This document shows, piece by piece, positions 7,797 through 17,028 of a stretch of DNA of 64,000 nucleotides. The notes below the pieces were generated by a model. That model had not been told where the DNA came from. It saw nothing but the letters and a program-made list of their open reading frames with translations, and made no database searches. Within the stretch, counting starts at the first letter, position 1, and every line of letters begins with the position of its first letter. Source of the stretch: JADGHX01 sp035760965 (lineage in GTDB: Bacteria > Pseudomonadota > Gammaproteobacteria > Steroidobacterales > Steroidobacteraceae); the NCBI GenBank assembly GCA_035760965.1, contig DASTRY010000011.1, forward strand, positions 1 to 64,000, read 5' to 3'. Position numbers and translations under genes: made by a program.

Positions 7797-8536
7797 TGGA
7801 CAAGTACCTGTACGTCGCAATGTCGGGCGCGAAGGAGACGCTGCGCGCCCAGGCCGCGAACAACCACAACCTCGCCAACGCGAGCACCACGGGGTTTCGC
7901 GCGGACCTCTCGGCATTCCAGAGCCGGGCCGTCGCGGGTACAGGCTTTGCCTCGCGCGTGTACGCGCAGAATTCGACCACCGGCTGGGACGTCACGAGCG
8001 GCGCGCAGATCGCGACGGGTCGCGACCTCGATGTGGCCATCCAGGGCGACGGCTTCATCGCCGTGCAGGGTCGCGACGGGCGCGAGGCCTACACGCGCGC
8101 CGGCGACTTTCGCGTCGATGTGAACGGCCAGCTGCTGACGGGAACGGGACTGCAAGTCATGTCGGACGGCGGTCCGGTCAGCATTCCGCCCCACAGCTCG
8201 CTGAGCATCGCACCGGACGGCTCTATCTCGGTCGTGCCGCTCGGTCAGGGTCCAGAGACTTCCGCGACCGTCGCACGCATCAAGCTCGTGAATCCGCCGC
8301 CGGAGCAGCTCGAGCGCAGCGAGGACGGCCTCTTCCGACTGCGTGACGGAACCGACGCGCCCGGCGATGCGAATGTGCGTATCGCCTCCGGCGTGCTCGA
8401 GTCGAGCAACGTCAACGCCGCGGAGGCCATGGTCAACATGATCGAGCTCGCCCGCAACTTCGACCTGCAGGTGAAAGCCATCCGCAGTGCCGAAGACAAC
8501 GCGGCGTCCGCCACGCAATTGCTGCGCGCCACCTGA
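7796..8536 (+). CDS. flgF: FlgF, proximal rod protein
   Basis: The 246-residue protein begins MDKYLYVAMSGAKETLRAQA, followed by NNHNLANASTTGFRADLSAF, and ends with the FlgF-type helix VNAAEAMVNMIELARNFDLQ. It forms part of the proximal rod. The gene starts within the flgE stop codon, so translation is probably coupled. Length and domain layout match FlgF, and it is distinct from the following FlgG in the mid-region. Confidence 0.96.
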   Translation: MDKYLYVAMSGAKETLRAQAANNHNLANASTTGFRADLSAFQSRAVAGTGFASRVYAQNSTTGWDVTSGAQIATGRDLDVAIQGDGFIAVQGRDGREAYTRAGDFRVDVNGQLLTGTGLQVMSDGGPVSIPPHSSLSIAPDGSISVVPLGQGPETSATVARIKLVNPPPEQLERSEDGLFRLRDGTDAPGDANVRIASGVLESSNVNAAEAMVNMIELARNFDLQVKAIRSAEDNAASATQLLRAT

Positions 8537-8568
8537 TCGCGGCGCCCGAATCCACCGAGGACCGATTC

Positions 8569-9354
8569 ATGAATCCAGCACTTTGGGCCGCCAAGACGGG
8601 TCTCGACGCGCAGAACACGCGCATGACCGTGACCGCGAACAACCTCGCGAACGCCGCCACCAATGGCTTCAAGAAGGGCCGCGCCACCTTCGAGGACTTG
8701 ATCTATCAGACGGTGCGTCAGCCCGGCGGTGCCACCTCACAGGACACGCAGGCGCCGAGCGGACTGCAGCTCGGCACCGGCGTGCGCGTCGTCGCCACCG
8801 AGAAGAACTACGCGCAGGGCAGCCTGGAGAACACGGGCAACGCCCTCGACCTCGCGATCGAAGGGCGCGGCTTCTTTCAGATTCAGCTTCCGGACGGCAC
8901 GCTCGCCTACACGCGCGACGGTGCATTCCAGGTGAACGCGCAGGGCGAGCTCGTCACGAACAGCGGCTATCGCGTGCAGCCGGGCATCACCATTCCGAAC
9001 AACGCGCAGTCGATCTCGATCGGCACCGACGGTGTGGTGAGCGCGACGCTTGCGGGTCAAGCGGCTCCGGTGCAGGTGGGTTCGATCCAGTTGTTCGACT
9101 TCGTCAATCCGACGGGCCTGCAGGCGCGCGGCGAGAACCTGGTGGTCGAGACGACTTCGAGCGGCGCCGCGCAGGGCGGCACGCCAGGCTTGAACGGTCT
9201 CGGCGCCGTGCGTCAGGGCGCGCTCGAAAGCTCGAATGTCAACGTCGTCGAAGAGCTCGTCAACATGATCGAGACGCAGCGCGCGTACGAGATGAACTCG
9301 AAGGCCATCGCGACGACCGATCAGATGCTCCAGTACGTGACGAACAACATCTAG
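8569..9354 (+). CDS. flgG: FlgG, distal rod protein
   Basis: The 261-residue protein opens with MNPALWAAKTGLDAQNTRMT and the FlgG hallmark ATNGFKKGRATFEDLIYQTV. It closes with NVNVVEELVNMIETQRAYEM and QMLQYVTNNI. FlgG builds the distal rod that crosses the P and L rings. Length is exactly in the family range. A GAGGA ribosome binding site lies ahead of the ATG, and flgH follows after 8 bases. Confidence 0.98.
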   Translation: MNPALWAAKTGLDAQNTRMTVTANNLANAATNGFKKGRATFEDLIYQTVRQPGGATSQDTQAPSGLQLGTGVRVVATEKNYAQGSLENTGNALDLAIEGRGFFQIQLPDGTLAYTRDGAFQVNAQGELVTNSGYRVQPGITIPNNAQSISIGTDGVVSATLAGQAAPVQVGSIQLFDFVNPTGLQARGENLVVETTSSGAAQGGTPGLNGLGAVRQGALESSNVNVVEELVNMIETQRAYEMNSKAIATTDQMLQYVTNNI

Positions 9355-9362
9355 GTCGCGAG

Positions 9363-10025
9363 ATGACGCCAACGAGAATACTGACGACCGCGACCGCCGC
9401 GCTGCTGCTGGCAGCATGCGCGACGCACGCGCCGATCGATGAGGCGCAGGAGTGGCCCGACCTGCCGCCCCCGCCGCCGCAGAACGGAGCGATCTATCAG
9501 GCCGGCTACGACGTCGCGCTGTTCGAGAACGCGACCGCGCGGCGCGTCGGCGACATCGTGACGATTCACCTCGTCGAGGCGACGAACGCGTCGAAGAGCT
9601 CGAGCACCACGACCTCGAAGGCGTCCTCGCTCGCTCTGCCGGCACCGACGCTGCTCGGCAATCCGATGACGCGGAACGGCACACCCATCGACACGACCCT
9701 GGACAACAAGACGACCTTCGACGGCTCCGGCGACAGCAAGCAGAGCAACCAGCTGACGGGCGACATCACGGTCGCCATCGTCAAGCGTCTGCCCAACGGC
9801 AACCTGGTCGTGCGCGGGCAGAAGTGGATCGGGATCAATCAGGGGCGCGAGTTCATCCGCATTCAGGGTGTCATTCGCGCCATCGACATCCAGCCCGACA
9901 ACTCCATCGAGTCGACCAAGGTCGGCAACGCGTCGATCTCGTATGGCGGCAAGGGGGCGCTCGCGGACGCGAACGCGCAGAGCTGGCTCACCCGCTTCTT
10001 CAACTCACCGTGGATGCCGTTTTGA
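9363..10025 (+). CDS. flgH: FlgH, L-ring lipoprotein
   Basis: I place the start at the ATG at 9363, which gives 220 residues with a lipoprotein signal (LLLAAC, lipidated Cys19). FlgH forms the outer-membrane L ring. Conserved segments are NATARRVGDIVTIHLVEATN, LTGDITVAIVKRLPNGNLVV, and GQKWIGINQGREFIRIQGVI. The frame is open further upstream over flgG but lacks any coding logic there. The TGA stop overlaps the TTG proposed as the start of flgI. Confidence 0.97.
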   Translation: MTPTRILTTATAALLLAACATHAPIDEAQEWPDLPPPPPQNGAIYQAGYDVALFENATARRVGDIVTIHLVEATNASKSSSTTTSKASSLALPAPTLLGNPMTRNGTPIDTTLDNKTTFDGSGDSKQSNQLTGDITVAIVKRLPNGNLVVRGQKWIGINQGREFIRIQGVIRAIDIQPDNSIESTKVGNASISYGGKGALADANAQSWLTRFFNSPWMPF

Positions 10026-11137
10026 ACGCCTCGCGTCGATCTCTGTGGGGCCTCGTCGCCGCGCTCGGTCTGCTCGCCGGGCAAGCGCACGCCGAGCGTG
10101 TGAAAGACATTGCGACGGTCGCGGGCGTCCGCAGCAACCAGCTCGTCGGCTACGGTCTCGTGGTCGGCCTGGACGGCACGGGCGATCAGACGAGCCAGGC
10201 GCCGTTCACCATCCAGAGCATCCGGAACATGCTTGCGAAGTTCGGCGTGACGATTCCGCCGAACGTCAATCCGCAGCTGAAGAACGTCGCAGCCGTCGTC
10301 GTGCATGCGGATCTGCCGCCGTTTGCCAAACCCGGGCAGACCATCGACGTCACCGTCGCCTCGATCGGCAATGCCGGCAGCTTGCGCGGCGGCAGCCTGC
10401 TCATGACGCCGCTGCGCGGTATCGACGGGGAGGTCTACGCCGTGGCGCAGGGCGCAATGGCGGTGAGCGGCTTCGGTGCGAACGGCAAGGACGGTTCGCG
10501 CATCTCGGTGAACGTGCCGAGCAGCGGCCGCATTCCGAACGGCGCGACGGTGGAGCGCGAGGTCCAGTCGAACTTCACCGAGACGCCGAATGTCGTGCTC
10601 AACCTGAACACGCCGGACTTTACGACGGCGGCGCGGCTCGCTGAAGGCATCAACAAGACGCTCGGTGACGGCACGGCGGAAGCGATCGACGCGGTGTCGG
10701 TGAAAGTTGCGGCACCGGTGGATCCGAATCAACGCATCGCGTACGTATCGACGCTCGAGGGCATTGAGATCGAGCCGGGCGATGCGCCCGCGCGCGTGAT
10801 CGTCAATTCGCGCACCGGGACGGTGGTGATCGGCTCGCATGTGCGCGTGACCGAGGCGGCCGTTGCGCACGGCTCGTTGTCCGTGACGATCACGGAGCGG
10901 CAGGACGTGAGCCAGCCGAATCCGTTCGGTCGCGGCAATACGGTCGTGACGCCGCGCTCGACCATCGAAATTCAGCAGCCCGAGCAGGCGCGTATGTTCG
11001 TGTTCAATGCGGGCGTAAATCTCGACGAGATCGTGCGCGCGGTGAACCAGGTCGGCGCGGCGCCGGGCGACCTCGTGGCCATTCTCGAAGCGCTGAAGGA
11101 AGCGGGCGCGCTGCGTGCCGAGCTCATCGTGATCTAG
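10022..11137 (+). CDS. flgI: FlgI, flagellar P-ring protein
   Basis: The mature part is unmistakably FlgI: ERVKDIATVAGVRSNQLVGY, GLVVGLDGTGDQTSQAPFTI, and later LMTPLRGIDGEVYAVAQGAM. FlgI polymerises in the periplasm around the rod with help from FlgA. A signal peptide (LWGLVAALGLLAGQAHA) precedes it. No ATG fits: the most plausible starts are TTG at 10022, overlapping the flgH stop, or GTG at 10010. With TTG the precursor is 371 residues, a normal length. Translation probably depends on coupling to flgH. Confidence 0.95.
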   Translation: MNASRRSLWGLVAALGLLAGQAHAERVKDIATVAGVRSNQLVGYGLVVGLDGTGDQTSQAPFTIQSIRNMLAKFGVTIPPNVNPQLKNVAAVVVHADLPPFAKPGQTIDVTVASIGNAGSLRGGSLLMTPLRGIDGEVYAVAQGAMAVSGFGANGKDGSRISVNVPSSGRIPNGATVEREVQSNFTETPNVVLNLNTPDFTTAARLAEGINKTLGDGTAEAIDAVSVKVAAPVDPNQRIAYVSTLEGIEIEPGDAPARVIVNSRTGTVVIGSHVRVTEAAVAHGSLSVTITERQDVSQPNPFGRGNTVVTPRSTIEIQQPEQARMFVFNAGVNLDEIVRAVNQVGAAPGDLVAILEALKEAGALRAELIVI

Positions 11138-11141
11138 CCGT

Positions 11142-12239
11142 ATGCCCGCGCCGCCGATCAAAGACGCGTCGATCTACTCGGATCTCAGCGGGCTCGCCGC
11201 GCTGAAGCGCAGCGCGAGCGCATCGGATCCGCAGGCGCTGCGGGAGGTCGCGCGCCAGTTCGAGAGCGTGTTCGCGAAGATGATGTTGAAGAGCATGCGC
11301 GAGGCGAGCTCGAGCGTTGGGGACTCTCTATTTGGAAGCGACCAGGCCGACTTCTATCAGGGCATGTTCGATGACCAGCTTTCGTTGGAGCTGACCAAGG
11401 GCAAGGGGCTCGGGTTGGCCGACCTGCTGGTGCGGCAGTTGCAAAGGATCGGTGGCGGCGCGGAGGATGGCAGCGGTTCGGCATCTGCGGTGGGTTCGAC
11501 ATCATCACCGTCCGCCAAGATGACCACCGCAAGTGCCGCGGCGACAAACGCGCTGCCAGTCGCGAGGGACCGTGGCGGCATCGCACCGAGCGGCTCGCTC
11601 GCCGCTGCGAGCGGCGCGCAGCCCCTCGCAAGCGAATCCGGCGGCATGACGCCGAGCGAGGCGCTGGCCTCCGCAACAGCCTTCATCCAACAATTTCTTG
11701 CAGGTAACGCCGCAGCCGCGAACAGCGCACGAACCGACATGTCGGCGACTACCGCTTTCCGCACGCCGGCCTCTCCCGACGACTTCGTCCAACAACTGTG
11801 GCCGTGCGCGGAAGAAGCGGGTCGCGAGCTCGGCATCGCTCCGACTCACCTGTTAGCGCAAGCTGCGCTCGAGACGGGCTGGGGCAAGTCCCTCCCCTGC
11901 GACGCGCAGGGCAACCCGAGCTTCAACTTCTTCGGCATCAAAGCCGGCGGCGATTGGACGGGCGGCACGGTGGCCGCGAAGACCCTCGAATTCCAGGGTG
12001 GCGTACCCACGCCGCAAGTGGCGCGCTTCCGCGCCTACAACTCCGTGCAGGACGGCTTTCGCGATTATGTCGCGCTTCTGCGTGACAACCCGCGCTACGC
12101 GGCCGCACTGAACACCGGCGACGATGCGCATGCATTCGCCTCTGCCCTGCAGCGCGGCGGCTACGCCACCGATCCGGCCTACGCGCAGAAGATCGCCTCG
12201 ATTGCACAGAATCTCGCGAGCAGGAGCCGACCCGAATGA
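11142..12239 (+). CDS. flgJ: FlgJ, rod-binding protein and peptidoglycan hydrolase
   Basis: The 365-residue protein has two domains. Residues about 25-105 form the rod-cap domain (ALREVARQFESVFAKMMLKS and DQADFYQGMFDDQLSLEL). Residues about 208-360 are a glucosaminidase domain that opens the cell wall for the rod, with the catalytic glutamate in LLAQAALETGWGKSLP and NPSFNFFGIKAGGDWTGG further on. The linker of about 90 residues is rich in Ala, Ser and Gly. The dual-domain form is typical of gamma- and betaproteobacteria. The ATG lies two bases beyond the flgI stop. Confidence 0.97.
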   Translation: MPAPPIKDASIYSDLSGLAALKRSASASDPQALREVARQFESVFAKMMLKSMREASSSVGDSLFGSDQADFYQGMFDDQLSLELTKGKGLGLADLLVRQLQRIGGGAEDGSGSASAVGSTSSPSAKMTTASAAATNALPVARDRGGIAPSGSLAAASGAQPLASESGGMTPSEALASATAFIQQFLAGNAAAANSARTDMSATTAFRTPASPDDFVQQLWPCAEEAGRELGIAPTHLLAQAALETGWGKSLPCDAQGNPSFNFFGIKAGGDWTGGTVAAKTLEFQGGVPTPQVARFRAYNSVQDGFRDYVALLRDNPRYAAALNTGDDAHAFASALQRGGYATDPAYAQKIASIAQNLASRSRPE

Positions 12240-12350
12240 GCGACGCGCTACCCAGGCAGACAAGAGTGGCGCCTCCTGCCGGACGGAGACGCAGCGCCTC
12301 TCCGAACAAGCACCGCGCGCGTGCTTTCCACTGGCTATGCGCGATGGCCC

Positions 12351-12377
12351 TCAAGTCTTTCGGCCCCGTGCCGATTC
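12351..12377 (+). promoter_or_regulatory. Sigma28 (FliA) promoter upstream of flgK
   Basis: TCAAGTCT at 12351-12358 and GCCGATTC at 12370-12377 are separated by exactly 11 bases, matching the FliA consensus TAAAGTTT-N11-GCCGATAA. It lies in the only sizeable gap of the flagellar run (12240-12409), about 33 bases before the flgK ATG. This separates the late flgKL genes from the sigma54-driven flgB-J operon. Confidence 0.8.
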
Positions 12378-12409
12378 CTTCCTTGCGACCCACGCTCTGA
12401 GCCGCCCAC

Positions 12410-14308
12410 ATGGCCACGAACTTTCTTTCCACTGGCATCTCCGGGCTACTCGCCTTCCAGCGTGCGCTCGACACCACCAGTCATAACATCGCGAACGTCG
12501 GGACCGAGGGCTACAGCCGCCAGCGCACCGAGTTCTTGACGCGCCCCGCCACCCTCACGGGCAACGGCTACGTCGGCAACGGTGTGGAGATCGCGACGAC
12601 ACGCCGCATCTACGACGATCTGCTCGCCGGCCAAGTCCGCACATCCTCGAGCACGTTCTCGAGCATGGACACCTTCGCGACGTACGTGAATCGCGTGAAC
12701 AACCTGTTCAGCGACACGACCACGGGCCTGAGCGCGACACTCCAGAAGTTCGTGAACGCCCTGCAGGACGTGACCAACAACCCGTCCTCGATCGCCTCGC
12801 GGCAGGTGCTGCTGAGCGAAGCCGGCGGGCTCACCGACCGATTGAAATCGTACGACGCGCAGCTCGCGACCTTCGACCAGCAGGTCGAATCGCAACTGAA
12901 GAGCGAAGCCACCGAGATCTCGACCCTCGCGAGCAGCATCGCGCAGCTCAACCAGGAAATCACGAACTCACAGGCCCGCTTCGGCCAGCCCGCGAACGAC
13001 CTGCTCGATCAGCGCGATCATCTGATCGACCAGCTGAGCACGCACATCGACGTGAGCACCGTTGCCCAGGGCGACGGCTCCGTGAACGTGTTCATCGGCA
13101 CGGGTCAGGCGCTCGTCGTCGGCGCCACGGCGTCGAAGGTCACCACGGTGGCCGACGCGTACGATGCCACGCGGCACGGCATCGGGATCATTCAACCCGG
13201 CGGCAACACCGTGAATGTCACGGGCAGCATGAGCGGCGGCACGCTCGGTGGGCTGCTCGACTTCCGCTCGCATGTACTGGACCCGGCACGCAACGCCCTG
13301 GGCCGGATCAGCGTCGCGCTCGCGGATGTGATGAACGAGCAGCACCGCGAGGGCATCGACCTGAACGGCGCGCTCGGCGGCGACTTCTTCGGAATCGGCG
13401 CTCCGACGGTGCTGGGCAACACAGCGAACACCGGCGGGGCCACGGTCACAGCCAGCATCGCTGACGCCGGCGCACTCACCGAAGCCAACTACTACTTGGA
13501 AAAGACAGCCACCGGATGGAGCCTGAAGCGCGATGACACGGGTGCGAGCATCACGCTCTCGGGCACGGGCACCGCCGCCGACCCGTTCACAGCGGATGGG
13601 CTCTCCATCGTGATCGGCGGCACCGCCGCCAACACCGGGGATCGATTCCTCATTCAGCCGACACGCTCCGCGACGGCGGGTCTCGCCGTGCTCGTTACCG
13701 ATCCGGGAAAGATCGCCGCAGCAGCGCCGATTCGCACCGAGGCAGCCGCCGCGAACACGGGCAGCGGCAAGATTTCGGCAGGCACCGTCGTCGATGCATC
13801 CGATCCCGCCTTGCGCAGCACCGTGACGATTCAGTTCACGGACGCCACGCACTACACCGTCAACGGTGCGGGGAGCTTCACGTATACCAGCGGCTCGCCT
13901 ATCACCATCAACGGCTGGCAGGTCGAGATCTCCGGCGCACCCGCGGCGGGCGACGCGTTCACGATCAAGGACAACAGCGGTGGCACCGGCGACAACCGCA
14001 ATGCGCAGGCGCTCGTCGACTCGCTGAATGCCAAGGTGCTCGACAGTGGCACGACCTCCATCAACGATGCGACCACGCGCCTCATCGGCGGCATCGGCGT
14101 CACGGCACGGCAGGCGCAGGCGAGCCGCGACGCGCAGAGCGTCATCAAACAGGAAGCCGTTGACGCGCGCGACTCCGTGTCGGGCGTGAACCTCGACGAA
14201 GAGGCGGCCAACATGCTGCGGTATCAGCAGGCGTATCAGGCCGCCGCACAGATCATCAGCGTCGCGAATACGCTCTTCGATTCGTTGTTGGCGGCCACGC
14301 GAAGGTAG
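12410..14308 (+). CDS. flgK: FlgK, hook-filament junction protein 1
   Basis: The 632-residue protein begins with MATNFLSTGISGLLAFQRAL and TSHNIANVGTEGYSRQRTEF and ends with EEAANMLRYQQAYQAAAQII, the terminal helices of FlgK. It links the rigid filament to the hook. The central region is longer than in enteric FlgK and includes a segment (about 13753-13970) that resembles a segment in the neighbouring FlgL, with the shared motif SGAPAAGDAFTI. It is expressed late from the sigma28 promoter upstream and is a likely client of FlgN. Confidence 0.97.
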   Translation: MATNFLSTGISGLLAFQRALDTTSHNIANVGTEGYSRQRTEFLTRPATLTGNGYVGNGVEIATTRRIYDDLLAGQVRTSSSTFSSMDTFATYVNRVNNLFSDTTTGLSATLQKFVNALQDVTNNPSSIASRQVLLSEAGGLTDRLKSYDAQLATFDQQVESQLKSEATEISTLASSIAQLNQEITNSQARFGQPANDLLDQRDHLIDQLSTHIDVSTVAQGDGSVNVFIGTGQALVVGATASKVTTVADAYDATRHGIGIIQPGGNTVNVTGSMSGGTLGGLLDFRSHVLDPARNALGRISVALADVMNEQHREGIDLNGALGGDFFGIGAPTVLGNTANTGGATVTASIADAGALTEANYYLEKTATGWSLKRDDTGASITLSGTGTAADPFTADGLSIVIGGTAANTGDRFLIQPTRSATAGLAVLVTDPGKIAAAAPIRTEAAAANTGSGKISAGTVVDASDPALRSTVTIQFTDATHYTVNGAGSFTYTSGSPITINGWQVEISGAPAAGDAFTIKDNSGGTGDNRNAQALVDSLNAKVLDSGTTSINDATTRLIGGIGVTARQAQASRDAQSVIKQEAVDARDSVSGVNLDEEAANMLRYQQAYQAAAQIISVANTLFDSLLAATRR

Positions 14309-14310
14309 TC

Positions 14311-15504
14311 ATGAGAATCTCCACCGCAGCTCTGCACAACGCGGCCATTCTGCAGATCACCGATCGCACGGCCGCGCTCGTGAAGACGCAGAATCAGCTT
14401 GCCTCGGGCAAGCGCATCGTCACGCCCGCCGACGATCCGACCGGCGCCGTGCAGGCGCTCGGGCTCGATCGCGCGCTCGCACAGTCCCAGCAATACGGTC
14501 GCAATGCGGACGCTGCGAAGAGCCGCTTGTCGTTCGAGGAACAGGCACTGGCGGATACGACCACCCTGCTCGACCGCGTGCGCGTGCTCGCCCTGCAGGC
14601 GAACAGCGGCGCGCTCGACAGCGTGGGCCGGCAGTCGATCGCGACGGAATTGCAGACGCGCCTCGGCGAGCTCGTGGACATCGCCAATCGGCGCGACGGC
14701 AACGGCGAATACCTCTTCTCCGGCTACGCCACGTCGACGCAGCCCTTCGCGCTCTCCGGTGGCGGGGCGACGTATTCGGGCGACCAGGGTGTGCGCCTGC
14801 TACAGACGAGCGACAACCAGAAGATTGCGGACGGGCATCCCGGCTCGACGGTGTTCATGGACATTCCGCAAGGAAACGGCACGTTCGTCACGGGCGTCGG
14901 TGCCGCCAATACCGGGAGCGGCATCATCGACGCGGGCAGCGTCACGGACCGCAGCGCATGGGTTCCGGACACCTACACGATCAGCTTCACGAGCGAGACG
15001 ACATACGACGTGCTGGACAGCTCGAGCAACGTCGTGGCCTCCGGCACGTATGCGCCCGACGGCGCGATCGCATTCAACGGCATTCAGGTGCAGCTCTCGG
15101 GTGCGCCCGCGGCCGGAGACACATTCACCGTCACGCCGAGCGGCAAGCAGGACATCTTCACGACGATCAGCAATCTGATCACGACGCTCGGTCGCCCCGC
15201 CGATACGGATGCCGACAACGCGCGGTTCGTCACCGAGATCGGTACGGCGCTCGCGCAGCTCGACCGCACCCAGGAGCACATCAGCACGGTGCGCGCCGAA
15301 GTGGGCGGCCGCCTGTCGGTATTGGACAGCGCCGCCGACACGCGCGCGGACCGTGAACTGGATCTCCAAACCGCGCTGGGCAGCCTGCGAGACCTGGATT
15401 ATGCGGACGCCATCGCACGCCTGAACATGCAGCTCACGGGGCTGCAGGCGGCGCAGCAGTCGTATACGAAGATCAGCCAGCTCTCGCTGTTCAACTACAT
15501 CTGA
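14311..15504 (+). CDS. flgL: FlgL, hook-filament junction protein 3
   Basis: The 397-residue protein starts MRISTAALHNAAILQITDRT with the flagellin-like N-terminal motif QLASGKRIVTPADDPTGAVQ and ends with LNMQLTGLQAAQQSYTKISQ. FlgL connects FlgK to the flagellin filament. Residues about 195-275 hold a segment resembling one in FlgK, with NTGSGIIDAG and LSGAPAAGDTFTV. It starts two bases after flgK and shares its transcript. Confidence 0.96.
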   Translation: MRISTAALHNAAILQITDRTAALVKTQNQLASGKRIVTPADDPTGAVQALGLDRALAQSQQYGRNADAAKSRLSFEEQALADTTTLLDRVRVLALQANSGALDSVGRQSIATELQTRLGELVDIANRRDGNGEYLFSGYATSTQPFALSGGGATYSGDQGVRLLQTSDNQKIADGHPGSTVFMDIPQGNGTFVTGVGAANTGSGIIDAGSVTDRSAWVPDTYTISFTSETTYDVLDSSSNVVASGTYAPDGAIAFNGIQVQLSGAPAAGDTFTVTPSGKQDIFTTISNLITTLGRPADTDADNARFVTEIGTALAQLDRTQEHISTVRAEVGGRLSVLDSAADTRADRELDLQTALGSLRDLDYADAIARLNMQLTGLQAAQQSYTKISQLSLFNYI

Positions 15505-15544
15505 CGAAACGTGATGCGCATCAAGATTCGGGGCAGTCGGTGCC

Positions 15545-15571
15545 TCAAGTTCCGGGCAGCGATTCCGATAC
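15545..15571 (+). promoter_or_regulatory. Sigma28 (FliA) promoter of flagellin
   Basis: TCAAGTTC at 15545-15552 and TCCGATAC at 15564-15571 are separated by 11 bases, the same layout as the promoter before flgK. Transcription would begin near 15579, leaving a leader of about 95 bases before the flagellin ATG. That leader contains the inverted repeat annotated next. Confidence 0.78.
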
Positions 15572-15634
15572 AGGGCACAGACGGCGGGGCGCCCTGAATT
15601 GGGGCGCACGCCAGGAATCGCCAAGGCTCCGGGC

Positions 15635-15669
15635 CAAACTCCGGGGTCCGGTCAAAACTGAGGAGTTTG
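15635..15669 (+). promoter_or_regulatory. Inverted repeat covering the flagellin ribosome binding site
   Basis: CAAACTCC (15635-15642) and GGAGTTTG (15662-15669) are perfect inverted arms with a 19-base loop. The right arm contains the GGAG of the ribosome binding site (GAGGAG) for the flagellin ATG at 15674. In mRNA this stem would hide the site, so it could control flagellin translation. The pairing is seen in the sequence; the regulatory role is inference. Confidence 0.6.
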
Positions 15670-15673
15670 TCTC

Positions 15674-17011
15674 ATGCCCCAAGTGATCAATACGAACGTG
15701 ATGTCGCTGAACGCTCAGCGCAACCTCACGACGTCCGGCAACCAGCTCGCCACGGCGCTCCAGCGCCTGTCGTCCGGTTTGCGTATCAACAGCGCCAAGG
15801 ACGACGCGGCGGGTCTTGCGATCTCCGATCGCATGAGCACGCAGATCAGCGGTCTGAACCAGGCCGTGCGCAACTCGAACGACGGCATCTCGCTCGCGCA
15901 GACGACCGAAGGCGCCCTGCAGGAGGTGACCAACAACCTGCAGCGCATTCGTGAGCTGGCGGTGCAGTCGGCCAACGCGACGAACTCCGACAGCGACCGC
16001 AAGGCGCTCGATCAGGAAGTGCAGCAGCGTCTCGCGGAAATTCAGCGCATCGCGAGCCAGACCTCGTTCAACGGCCGCAAGGTGCTCGACGGCTCGTTCG
16101 GCGGCGCCACCTTCCAGGTCGGTGCGAACGTCGGCGAGACGATCACGCTGAACCTGAACACCAGCATGAAGACCGCCGACATCGGCAAGGTCGCGTCGAC
16201 GACGGGCGCCGTGATGGGCGAGTCTTCGGTCGACATCAGCGCGCTCGACCCGACGGACGATGATGCCTTCAAGACCCTCGGCACGAAGACGTTCTTCGGC
16301 GTCGCGGTCGATTTCGATGCGGACTACACCGCCGGTGCTACCGACACGTTCGATGACGCGGCGGACAACCTCAAGACCGCTCTGAACGCCGTCAACACCA
16401 GCACGGGCTTCAACGTGACGAACAGCGGTGGTGTGCTGTCGGTCAGCTACACGCTGGCGTCCGGTGATCTCCAGCTCACGCTGGGCAATTCGAGCACGGC
16501 GACGAACATCACCGGCACCTTCACCTCCGTCCAGGACCTGGCGAATGCGATCACCAGCCAGACGGGCGGTGCGGTGACGGGCTACGTCGACAGCGACGGC
16601 AAGCTCGCCCTCGCGTCCTCGGAGAAGTTCACGGTTGGCGGCACGACCGGCGCTCTGGCGGACCTCGGCCTCACGGCGGCGACCGTCACGCTCGGCGGCT
16701 CGCTCGCCGGGCAGGACGTCAAGACGGCCGGTGGCGCCAACAAGACGATCCTGAGCGTCGATGCCGCACTGACCGCGGTCAGCGATCTGCGCAGCACGCT
16801 GGGCGCTATCCAGAACCGCTTCCAGTCGACGATCAACAGCTTGCAGGCGGTGTCGGAGAACCTCTCGGCCTCGCGCAGCCGCATCCTCGATACGGACTTC
16901 GCGGCCGAGACGGCGAGCATGACGCGTGCGCAGATCCTGCAGCAGGCGGGCGTGGCGATGGTGGCGCAGGCCAATGCGGTGCCCCAGAACGTGCTTTCGC
17001 TGCTGCGGTAA
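15674..17011 (+). CDS. fliC: Flagellin
   Basis: The 445-residue protein has the conserved flagellin ends: MPQVINTNVMSLNAQRNLTT and LSSGLRINSAKDDAAGLAIS at the N-terminus, and LDTDFAAETASMTRAQILQQ then NAVPQNVLSLLR at the C-terminus. The middle (about residues 180-350) is the variable, surface-exposed part and is rich in Thr, Ala and Gly. Only one flagellin gene is present in the window. It has its own sigma28 promoter and a leader hairpin, and is followed by flaG and fliD, the typical order for polar flagella. Confidence 0.97.
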   Translation: MPQVINTNVMSLNAQRNLTTSGNQLATALQRLSSGLRINSAKDDAAGLAISDRMSTQISGLNQAVRNSNDGISLAQTTEGALQEVTNNLQRIRELAVQSANATNSDSDRKALDQEVQQRLAEIQRIASQTSFNGRKVLDGSFGGATFQVGANVGETITLNLNTSMKTADIGKVASTTGAVMGESSVDISALDPTDDDAFKTLGTKTFFGVAVDFDADYTAGATDTFDDAADNLKTALNAVNTSTGFNVTNSGGVLSVSYTLASGDLQLTLGNSSTATNITGTFTSVQDLANAITSQTGGAVTGYVDSDGKLALASSEKFTVGGTTGALADLGLTAATVTLGGSLAGQDVKTAGGANKTILSVDAALTAVSDLRSTLGAIQNRFQSTINSLQAVSENLSASRSRILDTDFAAETASMTRAQILQQAGVAMVAQANAVPQNVLSLLR

Positions 17012-17028
17012 ACGACATGAGGTAGCGA

